Positions 47,091 to 59,100 of a DNA stretch of 64,000 bases are shown here, piece after piece. Made by a program: the position numbers and the translations under genes. Position 1 is the stretch's first letter. Every line of letters begins with the position of its first letter. Origin of the DNA: Cylindrodendrum hubeiense (taxonomy: Eukaryota; Ascomycota; Sordariomycetes; Hypocreales; Nectriaceae); contig JAANBB010000052.1 in the NCBI GenBank assembly GCA_014621425.1, positions 1-64,000 on the forward strand. The letters are read 5' to 3'. The notes under the pieces are model-generated. The model was not told where the DNA came from, did no database searches, and saw nothing but the letters and a program-made list of their open reading frames with translations.

Positions 47091-49548
47091 AGTCTAGTTA
47101 CTTATTCTATTAATAATAAGATTCTTAAATATAAGATTCTAATTATATTTTATAAAATCTATAACTAGATCTTATTCTTCCTAAATAGGGTTCTAATTCT
47201 AGATAGTAAACTAATTACTTATTATTTCCATAATAAATTCCATTATTAGGGAATTAGAGAACTTCTTAATCTATATTATAATAAGCTTCTTTATATTACC
47301 TAAATATCCTATCTTCTAGACTAGCTTAGGAGAAAAAGTAGCTTCCTTTCTATTAATCTAAGTTATATTAGATTTTAAGTTAAAATTAATATAATCTATT
47401 TCCCTATCTTTCTATAGCTTATAATAATTATTAGGGAAATATCCTATTAGATAGTAATAAAAGTATTATACCTATTAATTTCTATAATTTATATTAATTA
47501 TAATATCTTAACTATTAACTTAGGATAACCTATATAAGATAGAATTATAATTAGGATTAAATAGAGAGTTAATAAGTCTCTATTTCTTAATATTCTACTA
47601 GAATATTATTACTATCCTTATCTCTATATCCTTATACTTCTATATAATATTAATACTTATCTTCTAGACTATCTAGACTAGATTATTAATAGCTAAGTCT
47701 ATTAGGACTTTTATTATAATCTATTTTAGTAGATTTAGATCTTTTTTCTCCCTCTCCCTTTTCTAATTATACTTTCTCTTCTAAAACTCCTTAATAAGAT
47801 CCTTAAAAGATTAATCCCTTTTTAATAAATATATAATAAGATCTATTATCTTATTATATTATATAGATTATAACTCTAAGATTATTATATTCTTCTATTA
47901 ATATATCCAGATAATAATTACTTAAGGAAGAGTATAGAAAATAGTATATAAATTATCCTCTTTAAACTTCCCTTTATTATTAAGAACTTTATAAAATTCT
48001 TAATAGGTCTTAAGCTATATAAAGATATCCTTATTACTTATATTCCTTATAAACTATATATTTATCTTAAGAATCCTCTAGAGGAACTAGACCTATTAAT
48101 CCTTATTCCCTTCTTTAAAGGCTTTTCTTAAGCTTTTTTTAATCTCTAACTATATATATCTAAGGTTTTTCTCTATCTTTAACCTGATTTCTTTCTTAAT
48201 AAAATAAAGAAATAAAACCTACTTTATCTTATTTCCTTCTATTCTTTCTCTAATATAATTATCAAACCTATATAGGAAATTAAAGATATTCTTTCTATTA
48301 AACTTATAATTAAAATAATATAAAGGGATAACTAAGATTATTTTAGATTCTATCTTATTTTAATTTATCTAATTAAATAATTTAATATTAAGGGCTTTTA
48401 CTTTACTAATATTAAGTATAAGTTTAATAGATATCTTAACTAGAAAATACTTCTCTAATAAGATTAAAGTTAATATTAACTTAAACTTTAAATATCCTTT
48501 CTTTTAAACTATTTTTAATATTAGCTTATTAATAAGTATTAAATAAAATATTTCTTTTTTTCTTTTTCTCTATTTTAATTTTAGGAATAGAACTAACCCT
48601 CTTAGAATATTAACTCTTTTCCTTCTAAATAGAATATAAATCTTATTCTTAGATATTATTAGTTAGTTATTTTCTTTACCTTTTAATAATAATAAAATTT
48701 ATAATAAATAGCTCTTAACCCTTTCTTTAATTAAGAGAGTTAAGATAGATAGAAAGAATATATAAAAGATATCCTTTTCTAATTACTAACTAATATAATT
48801 ATAATTATAACCTATAAGAATAGAAAAAAAAAGATAAGAATTAAAATAGTATTTATAAATATTATTAATAATTTTTCTATTATTCTTATTATTAATATTA
48901 TTATCCTTATTATTTCCTATTTAATAATAAAGATAATCTCCCTATTTATTATTTTCTTTTCTATTCTCTTTTATCTTCAGGCCTTTCTAGCTCCCTCCTC
49001 ACTAAATTATTAACCAGATTATAATAATCAGACTCTTATTATATATAATAACCTATATAATAAGTAAAGCTATAACTATTTCCTATTTTACTCTTTCCTA
49101 GTCTCTCTCACCCTACTAATAATAATTTATATATAATTAATATTTTTAGTCTCTAATAATATTATTATAATTACTTTTTACTATATAATATATATTATTA
49201 GATACTTTTTAATCTTTTCTTACTTTTTTTTTCTCTAATATTCTTAGTATTAATAAGTTAGTAAGATAATACTAGTTATATTATAGAGATTAGTTATCTA
49301 TTTTCATTTTAATTAGTAAGACCTAGATAGGGGATCTTATTATTAAATAACTAATTCCCAGTTTACTATCTTTATTATTTATAGGTTATATTTTGGGGAT
49401 CTAGTTAATCCTCTAATAAAATTATGATTTTCTAGTATCTCTTCCACTCTATAGGTTTAATATAGATTATAACTTAGAACTATATCTATTAATTTAGTCT
49501 TTATTCTTCTAGAATTAATAGACTTATCACCCTACTATAATTTCTAAA
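47091..49548 (-). pseudogene. Outer gypsy gag-like region and leader
   Basis: This is the counterpart of 27.1-29.6 kb of the inner element, ending at LTR D. Pyrimidine-rich on the plus strand, very AT-rich, and without a surviving frame. The leader next to the LTR (CTAATAGACTTATC and CCCTACTATAA on the plus strand, near 49,510-49,540) mirrors that next to LTR B. Confidence 0.7.
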
Positions 49549-50076
49549 TAAAATAATAAGAAAAGGGATCTTAACCTAATATTAAAGTAAATACCCTCCC
49601 ACAGAAATCCTTAATTAAGTGTTAATAATAAGTCTCCCTGGATTAGGTATATATATAAGTTATAACTAGAGCTATTAGTTACTATCTCTTAATTCTGGGT
49701 TCTTAAGGAAAAAAAGTATCTAATTAAATACTTAGCTAAAGAAATAATAATCTTTATATTAATAAGATATTAAAAACCATAATTAATATAATGAAAATCC
49801 TAATCTTAAAGACTCGAGTATAACTAATAATAAAGAAAATTAAGGGAAAATTATAAATTAATATAAATAATATAGAAAATTAAGAAGATTCTACTAGAAG
49901 AGCTAGGGAAGATCTCATTCCTCTACTAAGCTATCCTTTTAAAAGGTTTCTCTTATATGTTAATACTTCATGATACCTAAGGTCTCTAGTTAGAGACCTT
50001 CCCTTTTATCCGCCCTCCTGGGCGGCCCTATATTTATCGGCTCTTCCTGTCTGATGTGGTAATCCCCACCGCTTCA
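49549..50076 (-). repeat. Gypsy LTR D (outer element, 5' LTR)
   Basis: 528 bp. The right end GGTAATCCCCACCGCTTCA is the best-preserved terminus of the family and, read on the minus strand, gives TGAAGCGGTGGGGATTACC. The left end is RIP-altered (TAAAATAATAAGAAAAGGG). The last 100 bp keep GC-rich sequence such as CCGCCCTCCTGGGCGGCCC. Confidence 0.9.
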
Positions 50077-50440
50077 CTAATCTTAAGTATAATCTTTAAG
50101 GTCTTTGAGATCTAAAGGTTATTCGGGGGGTTGACTAAGTACATATTATGCAAGCTCCACTAGGAGCTCTAGGCTCCCCCCTCTCCCTTAGAGAGGGGGT
50201 ATTGTAACCTATAATTACATTGGTTATATAACCGCCTTTTTTAACTTCCGTATAAGCTAGTAGTTTCTATTCAAGCCCAATCTCTTCTAAAATTGAACCT
50301 TAGCATCTTTTACTATTAATCTTACTATACCTCCAATTTTAGCCAAATCCCGTACAGCTGCGGCTCGTGTAGCCCGTGCGTATCTGGCTGGTGATACAGT
50401 TATACATATAATTTGTGGGAACCCCACATTACCTTACAAG
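50077..50440. other. Non-coding flank with hairpin before DDE transposase
   Basis: This stretch has moderate GC and little RIP. It contains a 9-bp-stem hairpin at 50177-50199 (CCCCCTCTC / GAGAGGGGG, 5-base loop). It may include the 5' terminal region of the downstream DNA transposon, or a solo LTR, but I could not identify matching terminal repeats. Confidence 0.45.
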
Positions 50441-52225
50441 ATGACTATCACAGAAATCACTACTTAATACTAAGCCAGGGCCTCTATTATAAAGAAATAT
50501 ATATCTTTATTGAGAGTAGGAAAAGCTCTTCCTTCTAATCATAAAGGTAATTATCCACTAATTCTTATAATAGTAGAGGAACGAGCTTTAATTATATTTA
50601 TCAGAATTGTAGAAAAGAGTATATTTATTATTATAGAGTTTACTATTCATAATTATACTAGCTTTTTATGAAAATACTATATTAAAGGTTCTAAGACTAT
50701 AATTTTAAAGTCTTAAGTATATCACTTTAAAAAGCATTATCCAGAACTATAATATAAGACCCTAAAAATCAAAAAAGTTATCTATACTAGTATTAAGCTT
50801 AATCTTCTAAGACTAGAAGACTGGTTTAAGGAATTTAAAGCTATTATAATAGGAAAGCTAATTAAGAAGGCTAATTTTTAGAATTTTAATAAAACATTTC
50901 TTTAAATTAGGTGGATTAATAGTAATTTTAAGATCTTTTTAACTTGAATAAAGGAAAATACCTAGCCTATAATCTTCTAATTAGAGAATAAAGACTCTCT
51001 TTCCTCTATAAATATAATTAATATAACCAGAATATTAATACCTTTATTTCTCATCCTAATAGCAAAGATATTACTAGAGGAATATATTATAATTAATATT
51101 AATAAATAGATAATCTTAATATATATATCTTCTAATTTTAATAATACCTAACAAGCCTAATAATAACTATAATACTTTAACTATTATTTATTTACTTATA
51201 ATAATAATTTTAATAACTTCTCTATTAAGATCTGGTTTAGTTATAATCCTAACCTTATAAAGAAGACTTAGAATTAAGCTTTAGTATTTTCTGCCTCTTA
51301 GATAACTAGGAAAATAAATCCTATTTATTAATTATTTCTAATAGATAGGTTTTTTGCTTATAAAGATCTTAATTTTATCTAGTATTATTATATATTTAAT
51401 ATTATCCCTTTCTACCTTTCTTCTTATATATATTATCTTCTTTAATCTCTTAATATTAGAGTCTATTAGTATCTTAAAAGGGAATAATAGTATACTCTTA
51501 ATAACTTCCTTATTATTAGTAATATATAAATATCCTAATATAACTTCCTTAATTAATAAAACTAGCTATATAAGATAGTATTTAAAGTATATTATATTTA
51601 TATTAGATTTAAAAAGGCTAGTCTTATACCCTTTAACCCGGAGCTTATCTTAGGGCCCCTATATAAGACTATAAGGGATAAAGAAAAGCTATTATTTCCT
51701 AAATAATTATAAAGAGATACTATTATATCTTAAAAGGCTAAGAAAGACCTGTATTTAATTCAAGATAAATTATATATCTTAAGTAGCCTAATAAGAGCAG
51801 TTATCTCACATACTGAGGCTGCCTTAGATCTTTCTATTATAACACAATCATCATATAAAAAGATCATTTAGCTTTAAAAGGAACGGATTGCGCAGGAAGG
51901 CCGGCGTACACGTATACGGTGTCAAATTCGAATTGATAATGGGGTTTATACTGTTAATCAGTTATGTTATAAGGTTAATAATCGCAGTTATGAAGATCGG
52001 AATACTATTGCTAGGAAGGAAAAGCGGCTGCAGGTAGAGCTTTTCTGTAATATCCGTGAAAATGAGACTGCTAAGGTAGCCGGGGAAGCCAGGCCCTCTC
52101 GGCCCCGCCCTCGGGGCCGGCTAGTAGCTGCTATAAAGGCAGCCCGGCTTGCAGAGGAAGAGGCTCAGCTATAGGAAATGCGGAATAGAAACCGGCTTCT
52201 AGAAGAGATTGAGGCCATTAAGTGA
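50441..52225 (+). pseudogene. Pogo/Fot-type DDE_1 transposase, RIP-inactivated
   Basis: The plus frame starts MTITEITT and continues through ASIIKKYISLLRVGKALPSN and LILIIVEERALIIFIRIV (a CENP-B/HTH-like N-terminus), then FKKHYPEL and LEDWFKEFKAIIIGK. The DDE_1 core follows: NFNKT at about 50,880, where family members have NFDET. Next are VFSASQITRKINPIY, then LFLIDRFFAYKDLNFI in the region where the second Asp is expected, and the YLKRE block. After TRFKKA-type sequence (IRFKKASLIPFNPELILGPL) the last 370 bp are almost unmutated and GC-richer, encoding a basic/coiled-coil tail (RRTRIRCQIRIDNGVYTVN to RNRLLEEIEAIK). Stops TAA/TAG/TGA replace Gln, Trp or Arg codons. The frame may extend beyond 52,225 past further RIP stops. 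Confidence 0.78.
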
Positions 52226-53039
52226 TTATTATAGTCTTAGGCTGATGTTGATGATCAGAGATAGTCTTTTCTATTTGTAATATAGCCGCTTTTGACCCTC
52301 CTAGCTATCCCTAAAATAATCACTTAGAAAGACTTAAAGAAAGCTAGATTAGCTGATCAGATTGATAAGGCTGAAAGCCCTAATACTATTATTAGTGATT
52401 TTATCTTAATAGTCTTGTTAATTGAGCTATCTCCTTTATCTTAAGATAGAGGGTTAGATAGTGATAATATTAAGATCACTATATCTGTATAGATTAAGAC
52501 TATAATACAGTATGTTTTAAATATTTAAAATAGACTATTTGTAAATAAAATGGCTGAGGAAAATAAGGTTTAGATATAGGCTATTAATTATAGAGGATTT
52601 GGTTATAATTAGGTATCTAATTATTATTTGGATAATAATAAAGATAAGCTAGAAATTGCTATTAGTAGTACTTAAATTACTATATTAAAGTTATGGTACT
52701 GGATATAGGGTTTTAATATATTAATTTATTATAATCCTATTCCTTAATAAAAATATCTCACATTCGGGGATATAATTATTTAGATTAATAACTTTATAAT
52801 GATATTTTTCTTATTAATTTAGGACTTCCTTTATTATAGCCCTATATAGCTAAAGTTAAAAAAGGTAATTATATAACTGATGCAGTTATGGGTTATAATA
52901 CCACCTCTCTAAGAAAGAGATAGGGACCTAATAGCTACACTTAGTTAACCTACCAAATAGGGAGATTAATCTTCTCCTTAATTAATATTAGGATTTATAA
53001 TTATATATTAAACTTTAATATAATATTTTCTAGATTTAA
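52226..53039. other. AT-rich unassigned sequence
   Basis: Possible continuation of the DDE transposase frame (KDLKKARLADQIDKAESPN, DFILIVLLIELSPLS) to about 52,730, then AT-rich sequence up to the gypsy insertion. It is the left flank of a locus whose right flank resumes at 62,743. No further identification. Confidence 0.4.
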
Positions 53040-53044
53040 GAAAA

Positions 53045-53504
53045 TAATACAAAATCTACTAATCTAGTATAAAGAAAAAAAGAACTATCTAGGATCACTA
53101 AAGAAATAGCAAAGTAAACCTTCTCTATTATTATATAATTAAGTATAGAAAGAAAGATAACCTTTAAGATTTCTAGAGATTTCCCAGAGTATTATATACT
53201 TAGGAAATCTCCGGGAAATCTAAGGGAAATTCTCTGTTAATCCTCAGAAAGGCTTAGGAAATGGGATTAGCTTCCCAAGGAAATCTCAGGGATTTCCCTA
53301 GAATTACTTTTTCTATATTTCAGGAAATTCCGCGGAAATCTAGGAGCTATCTAGAATGTGTCTTAGGATTTTCGGTTAATTTCTTTTTCTAATCCTTAGA
53401 AATATTCCTGGGTATTTTCTCTAACTAGCTCAGATTATTATAATATAATAAAGTATATTATTAAGGATAATACTAATACCTTATTATTATCAGGTTTTAT
53501 AATA
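53045..53504 (-). repeat. Gypsy-2 3' LTR (left), 460 bp
   Basis: Same length as its partner and alignable throughout, including the GC-richer block AGATTTCCCAGAG ... CTCCGGGAAATC and the TTTCTTTTTCTAATcCTTaG segment. Differences are almost all transitions. Confidence 0.92.
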
Positions 53505-56199
53505 ATTCCCCACAAATAAAAGAAAGATTATTATTCTTAGTAATATTCTATAAAATCAGGTAGTTACTATTTTCCTTATTAGCTAGTAGTAATTACTATA
53601 GTTATTTATAATTATATATCTATATATAAAGAAATATAGAGTTAGAATACTTATTCTAGTAGAAATATATATAGGTAAAGGGGATTTATCTATCTATATA
53701 TAATAAAGAGCTATTACTAAATTAAATCTATTACCTTAGATTTTATTATCCTATCTATATTATACTAGATAAAGTTTATTATAATATTTAATAAAGAAAA
53801 AGCCTAATATCTATAGTTAAATAAATAAGCTAATATTAACTAGAGTTAATATCTATTTTTATATTTCCTATAAGTATATAATCTTAAATAAAATAAAAGG
53901 ACTTAATATATTAATAGTTATTATAAAATATATCTCGGAATATATAGGTATTAATAGGTAGAATTACTTAGTGATATTCTTATAGGTTTTTGTATTATTA
54001 ATAATAATAATATCCTTAAATAGGTTATTATTAATATTTTCTTATAATAGGCTAACTGCTTAGGTTATTCCTAATATCTTAATTATCTATGAGGAGAGTT
54101 ATTAGTCTTCTAGAATTAGCTCTAATATTAGAGACCTAAATGTCCCTTTAATTATATCTAAGATAGGAAGAGGATATCCTATATTATAGATTAGTAACTA
54201 GGTGGAGGGGTATATAATAGCAATATCTAGTAAGATATTAAGATCCTAATCATTCTTAGCTTAGTGATTAAAAATATCTATAAGGTAATTACTTAGATTG
54301 TCAGGTTTAGTTAAGAGAGGTTATTCTAGGATATCTTATATAGCTTATAGGAATACTAGGTATTTAATATAGATAATAATTATTATTATATTAAAATTAA
54401 TAATATATCCTGGAGAAATACCTATATATTAGGCTATTTATACTAAGAAAATACCTTTATATATCTTTACCTAGTATAGATTATAAAAATAGAGTAGGTT
54501 AAAGTTATTATTATAGTTAGTAAGTATAAAATACTAGTTATCTAAGTGGAAAGTCTATATTAAAATCTTCTATTTATCTAGACTTATCTAGTATTATATT
54601 ATAAAGGGATAGGTAATATTAGACTTAATAAGATTATATAAGTTTTATATAGGAGTAATAGTATATATCTTAGTTATAGATTTCTATTAGAATATATTAG
54701 TAAGCTCAGTCTTTATTATATATTTGAGGGTTTATAGTATAAGAATATTACTCTTAGTTAGGATTCTAGTAAGAATATGAAATAAGATTAGCACGAATTA
54801 TATTCTAAAACTATAGATTACTAAGATAGGAGTAGGTCCTCCCTGTAAGGTTAACCTAATTATTAGGGTTTTTATTAGCTATTTAAGGGGATATTTCTTA
54901 TAAGTATATTCTATAAATTGGGCTATACTTATAACTCCTTTAAATACTTTAAGAATATTAATAGCTTATTTCTAAATTATCTCTATACTTTCTAGGGTAA
55001 TATTAAGGACATTCTATAAGATTTCCACTAACATTTAGGAAATCTTAGTATATCTAATAGTAATTCTAGTAAGATTAGCTTTATCTAGGACATAGTATCC
55101 TAATATATTTTAAAGGGTTGAGGGGATAGCCTGATTCCGGGTAAATTACCCTTAATTATTATATGAGATATATACTAGTATAATATTTTCAGAATTACTA
55201 ATTATAATAGGTTCCTCTATTATATATTAATAGTAGGTAATTATAATTAGACTATGGATATCCTTTAAATAATAATAATAATAATATCCTTTATTATAGT
55301 TAGTATATCCTAAGAGAGGGTTATATCCTTCTAGTTATATATAGTAATAGAAATTAGCAAATAAGAGTCTATTATTCTTAGTCTATTATAGAAAGTATCT
55401 AATCTTCTTGGATTTCAGAATTAAGTTATTATTTCTATAGAGTTAAAGAGTATACTTATACTCTTTATATTTAATATATCCGGAATTCTAAGATAATAGT
55501 TCAGAGAAGTAAACCTAATATAAGATATCTCTAGAAAGATAGATCAAATTATATAGGATAATTAGAAAATAAGTATATTTTATTATATTATAAAAAGAGA
55601 AAAGATAGCTAGTTAACTAGATAGTTTCAAGATAATATAATCTTATAATATAAGTTATTAGGAGGAAGTCTATATAAATATAATATAAAAAGAGAAAAAA
55701 GTTAATTATAATATAGGTAATTTCTAGATATTTATATTTATTAGTTTATTATTCTATGATTTTCTAAATAACTAGTTATTATTTAATATTAACTATTCTT
55801 ATTTCCTTAATTCTAGTAATATATTCCGGTGGCTTTCTATTAGTAAATAAATGACTATCTAGATCTCTAGGTATATTATTTTTCTTTAATAGTAATACCT
55901 TTATTTCCTGGGTATTAATAGCTATTCTTCTTTAATAGGCTAATTACTAGGTGAGTTAAGCTTATAATATTTTAGTTACTAGTATATTTTCCTATAGTTT
56001 AATCTTTTAAGGTAATTAGGGTTTTCTGTCTATTTTTAGTTAGTATTTTTAGTAATTGCTTTTATTTTCTTTTTATAATTACTGATTTCCCTGATTCTTT
56101 AAGAAGTATTATTAGTCCTTTAATAACCCTTTTCTTAGTCTTAATATCTATTAGGATAAGCTTTATCTTTTTTTAGTCTAGGTAAGATTAAATTATTTC
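53505..56199 (-). other. Gypsy-2 downstream region, no recognised content
   Basis: Between the chromodomain-like end of pol and the 3' LTR lie about 2.7 kb of AT-rich, RIP-degraded sequence. It lacks surviving frames and recognisable domains on either strand. It may be a long 3' untranslated region, an extra ORF, or an older nested insertion. Confidence 0.5.
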
Positions 56200-59100
56200 C
56201 TTTATATTAATAGCTTTTTCTTCTAATTAAAGATTATAGTTATTTGGGTATCCCTTCTATATTATGAGATATTCCTACTAGTTTTATTTATCTCTTTTTA
56301 TTATTCTTAATCTAATAACTTTGTCAATTTCCTAGTACTTATATTTGTCTCTTTATTAGCTAGGTTTATTTTCTTTTCTTTCTATTAATTCTAGTTATTA
56401 TTCCAGGGCTTTTACTAGCTTAAGGTATATAACTGATATTATCAGATAGATATTAAGATTATCCTTTATTTCTAATTTATATACCAGGTTCCTAATTCTT
56501 TTAATAATCTAGTATAGGCTAGTATACTTTTCTTTAAGTTTGTTTACTTGGTTATTAGCTATAATATATTCTTTGCTGATTTCTAGCCAGATCTAGTCTC
56601 TGATCTTAAATTCTATTAGCTAATATTATTAGTTATATTATTCCTTTATAATAGCTTATCTGAATATAATCGTGAGAATAACCTATTCTCTTATAATATT
56701 ATAATCTAGTAACTCTTATTAATTACCCAGGTAATATTATCTATTATCTATTTTTTATCTAGAGACTAATTTACTAGGAATAGTCTTAATTATCAAGGAA
56801 TATGAATTATTAAGATTAAATTATAGTAGGATAATTATTTCTATTTATAGTTAGTTAAGGAAATCCATAATATAATATTACAAGGATATTTCTATAGTCT
56901 GATTTCTTCTTTCTAATACTCTATTTATTTATAAATAGTAGATAATTAATATTAATAACTTGATATTAAATACTAATTATAATTCTCTCTAGAACTTATT
57001 TATAAACTTTAGGTCTTAATTAGAAATAATATTTTTTAGAATTCTCTAATTAATATATAAAAGTTCTATATATAGGACCTAGGCCTAATCCTTGATAATA
57101 TATTAGTTATTCCCTAGGATAAGTAAATATATTTTATAAAACTTATAAGTTATTATAAATAAGGTATTAAAATATGGTTTTCCCGGGGTCTTCTAAGAGA
57201 AGTTCTTAATCTTAACTATTAGAAAGCTAGTAATAAAATCTATAATTATAATATGGAATAGGATTGTCAGTATTTATATAGGTTAAAGCTGTCTATTTGA
57301 CTTATTTTAAGATATTTAATTATATAGATAAGTATTATAGCTATCTATATATTAGTTAATTAATAGTTAGAGCTTCTTAATAGTAAAGGTTAATTATAAG
57401 TTATATTATATTTAATCTCTTTCTAGATAGTTCTTTTAGGAATATATTTCCTAGATTAGTTACTTGACTATTTCTTATAAGATATAAAGCTTTTTTTACC
57501 TATCCAGTTTAACTAGATAAATTATTCCCTTAATATATATAAATAGTAATCTAGATATCTTATTTTTATTATCTAATTATTAGATAATTCTGGCTATTTA
57601 TCTATCTATCTAGTAATTATCTTTTATTTCCCTTCTAAATATAGACTTAATTAATACTTTTAAGAAATAATATACTTATTTAATATTTACTTTCCCTTCC
57701 TATTAAGTATTTAGTTCCCCTTTAAGTTCCTATTTATTTTCAAGGATTTCCCTAGATAAATAGGATAAAGTATTAGGTATAATATTATTAGGTCCGGGAA
57801 TATACCTAAGATTTAGTGGAAATTAACTTAAATATTATAATATTATAATAAGTCTTTTATTACTCTTAGAGTTCTAAGAGAATACTGACTTTTAGTTTAT
57901 TAAGGTATATATTATAGAATAATCTATAAATATAATTATCCTTTTCCTTTTATAAAATATAATTAAATATAAAATTTCTAATATATCTATATTAAATAAG
58001 CTATCTTAAGTTCTGTGAGCTAGTATTATTTCTTGGTATCCCTTAATATTTAGCTAAGATATATAATAGGTTAGATTATAATAGATAGAATCTTACTTAG
58101 ACTATCCTATAAGTATTTAGGATCTAAATAATATATTATTCTACCTATTCCCTATTTTTTAGAGATATCTAGCTAAAGAAATAGTTATTAATTAAGGTTA
58201 AAATAATACAGGATACTAGTTTCTATTAGACTATCTATAATATCTTTAAAGTACTCCTTTTCCACTATAATAAGATTAAATATAGTTTTACTAGTATAAG
58301 TTATTTAAGCTTATCTTATAGCTATCTTATCTTCTTATCTCCCTTTTACTAGTAAGGCTATTTTACATTATTATAGTAGCTTAATTTAATTAGTAAATCT
58401 TCCTACCAAGTATTAGAGCTATCTGACTATACTAACCTATTTCTCAAGCTATTATAGGGTACTTGAAAACTAAATATTCTTTAGGATTTTAACCTGTCTA
58501 GTTATATTAGTAAGGCTGACCCTATTAATTTAAAAGCCTAATAGTTCTATTAAAGAATATCCTAAGAATACCTTTTCCGGGAATAGGATAATATTTCTTT
58601 ACTAGAATAGTTAAAAGATCTTAGTAAGTTATATTAAATGCTCTTCCTTAATATCTAAATAAATAATAATATTATTAATAAATATAGAAGTATATTCCTA
58701 GTAATCTTTTAGGATATAATCTATAAATTATTAGATATAGGCTAGTGAATTCTTAAAGCTTATTAGAATAATCTTAGATTATTCTATTCCTTAATAATTA
58801 ATTACTATAAACTAGTTATGATAAGTCTAATATATAAGAAACTAGTAAAAGAAATTTCAGATATTTATAATTATTATTTATTTCTTTTTATAGAGTTTCT
58901 AGAAAATATCTTGCTAGAGAGATATTAGATAGATATCTGGAATAGTAATATAGTTAAGAGTTTATAAATTAATTATAATATAGTTCTTTTCTTTTCTATT
59001 AATTATTTATTATATAATAAATATTAGACTAATAAAGAGAGTAGGTTCACGGACTTATTCTATCCTATCTTACTTATATAATCTATTAAATATTTTATCT

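Larger units (their letters stand above)
24835..50076 (-). mobile_element. Outer large Ty3/gypsy element, split by an inverted copy of itself
   Basis: LTRs A (24835-25359) and D (49549-50076) are direct copies of each other and are inverted relative to LTRs B and C of the inner element. Without the inner 12.85-kb insertion, the outer element is about 12.4 kb. Its coding strand is minus, with RT at about 44.6-45.2 kb. The segment 25,360-26,572 continues at 39,423: the inner copy carries the same sequence uninterrupted (minus sense near 37,680), so the two parts belong together. It is heavily RIP-mutated except for the outer edge of A, the right half of D, and the stretch right of the inner element. 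No matching target duplication was found at the outer ends (CTGT versus CTAA). Confidence 0.88.

Noticed and set aside
24835..50076. Reading the four 0.5-kb repeats as TIRs of one giant DNA transposon
   Set aside because: Each repeat has its own TG...CA-type ends (RIP-altered), they form two direct pairs, and gypsy RT and integrase lie between them.
51354..51578. 74-residue hydrophobic plus frame
   Set aside because: It lies out of register inside the DDE_1 transposase pseudogene; hydrophobicity comes from AT-rich codons (Ile, Leu).
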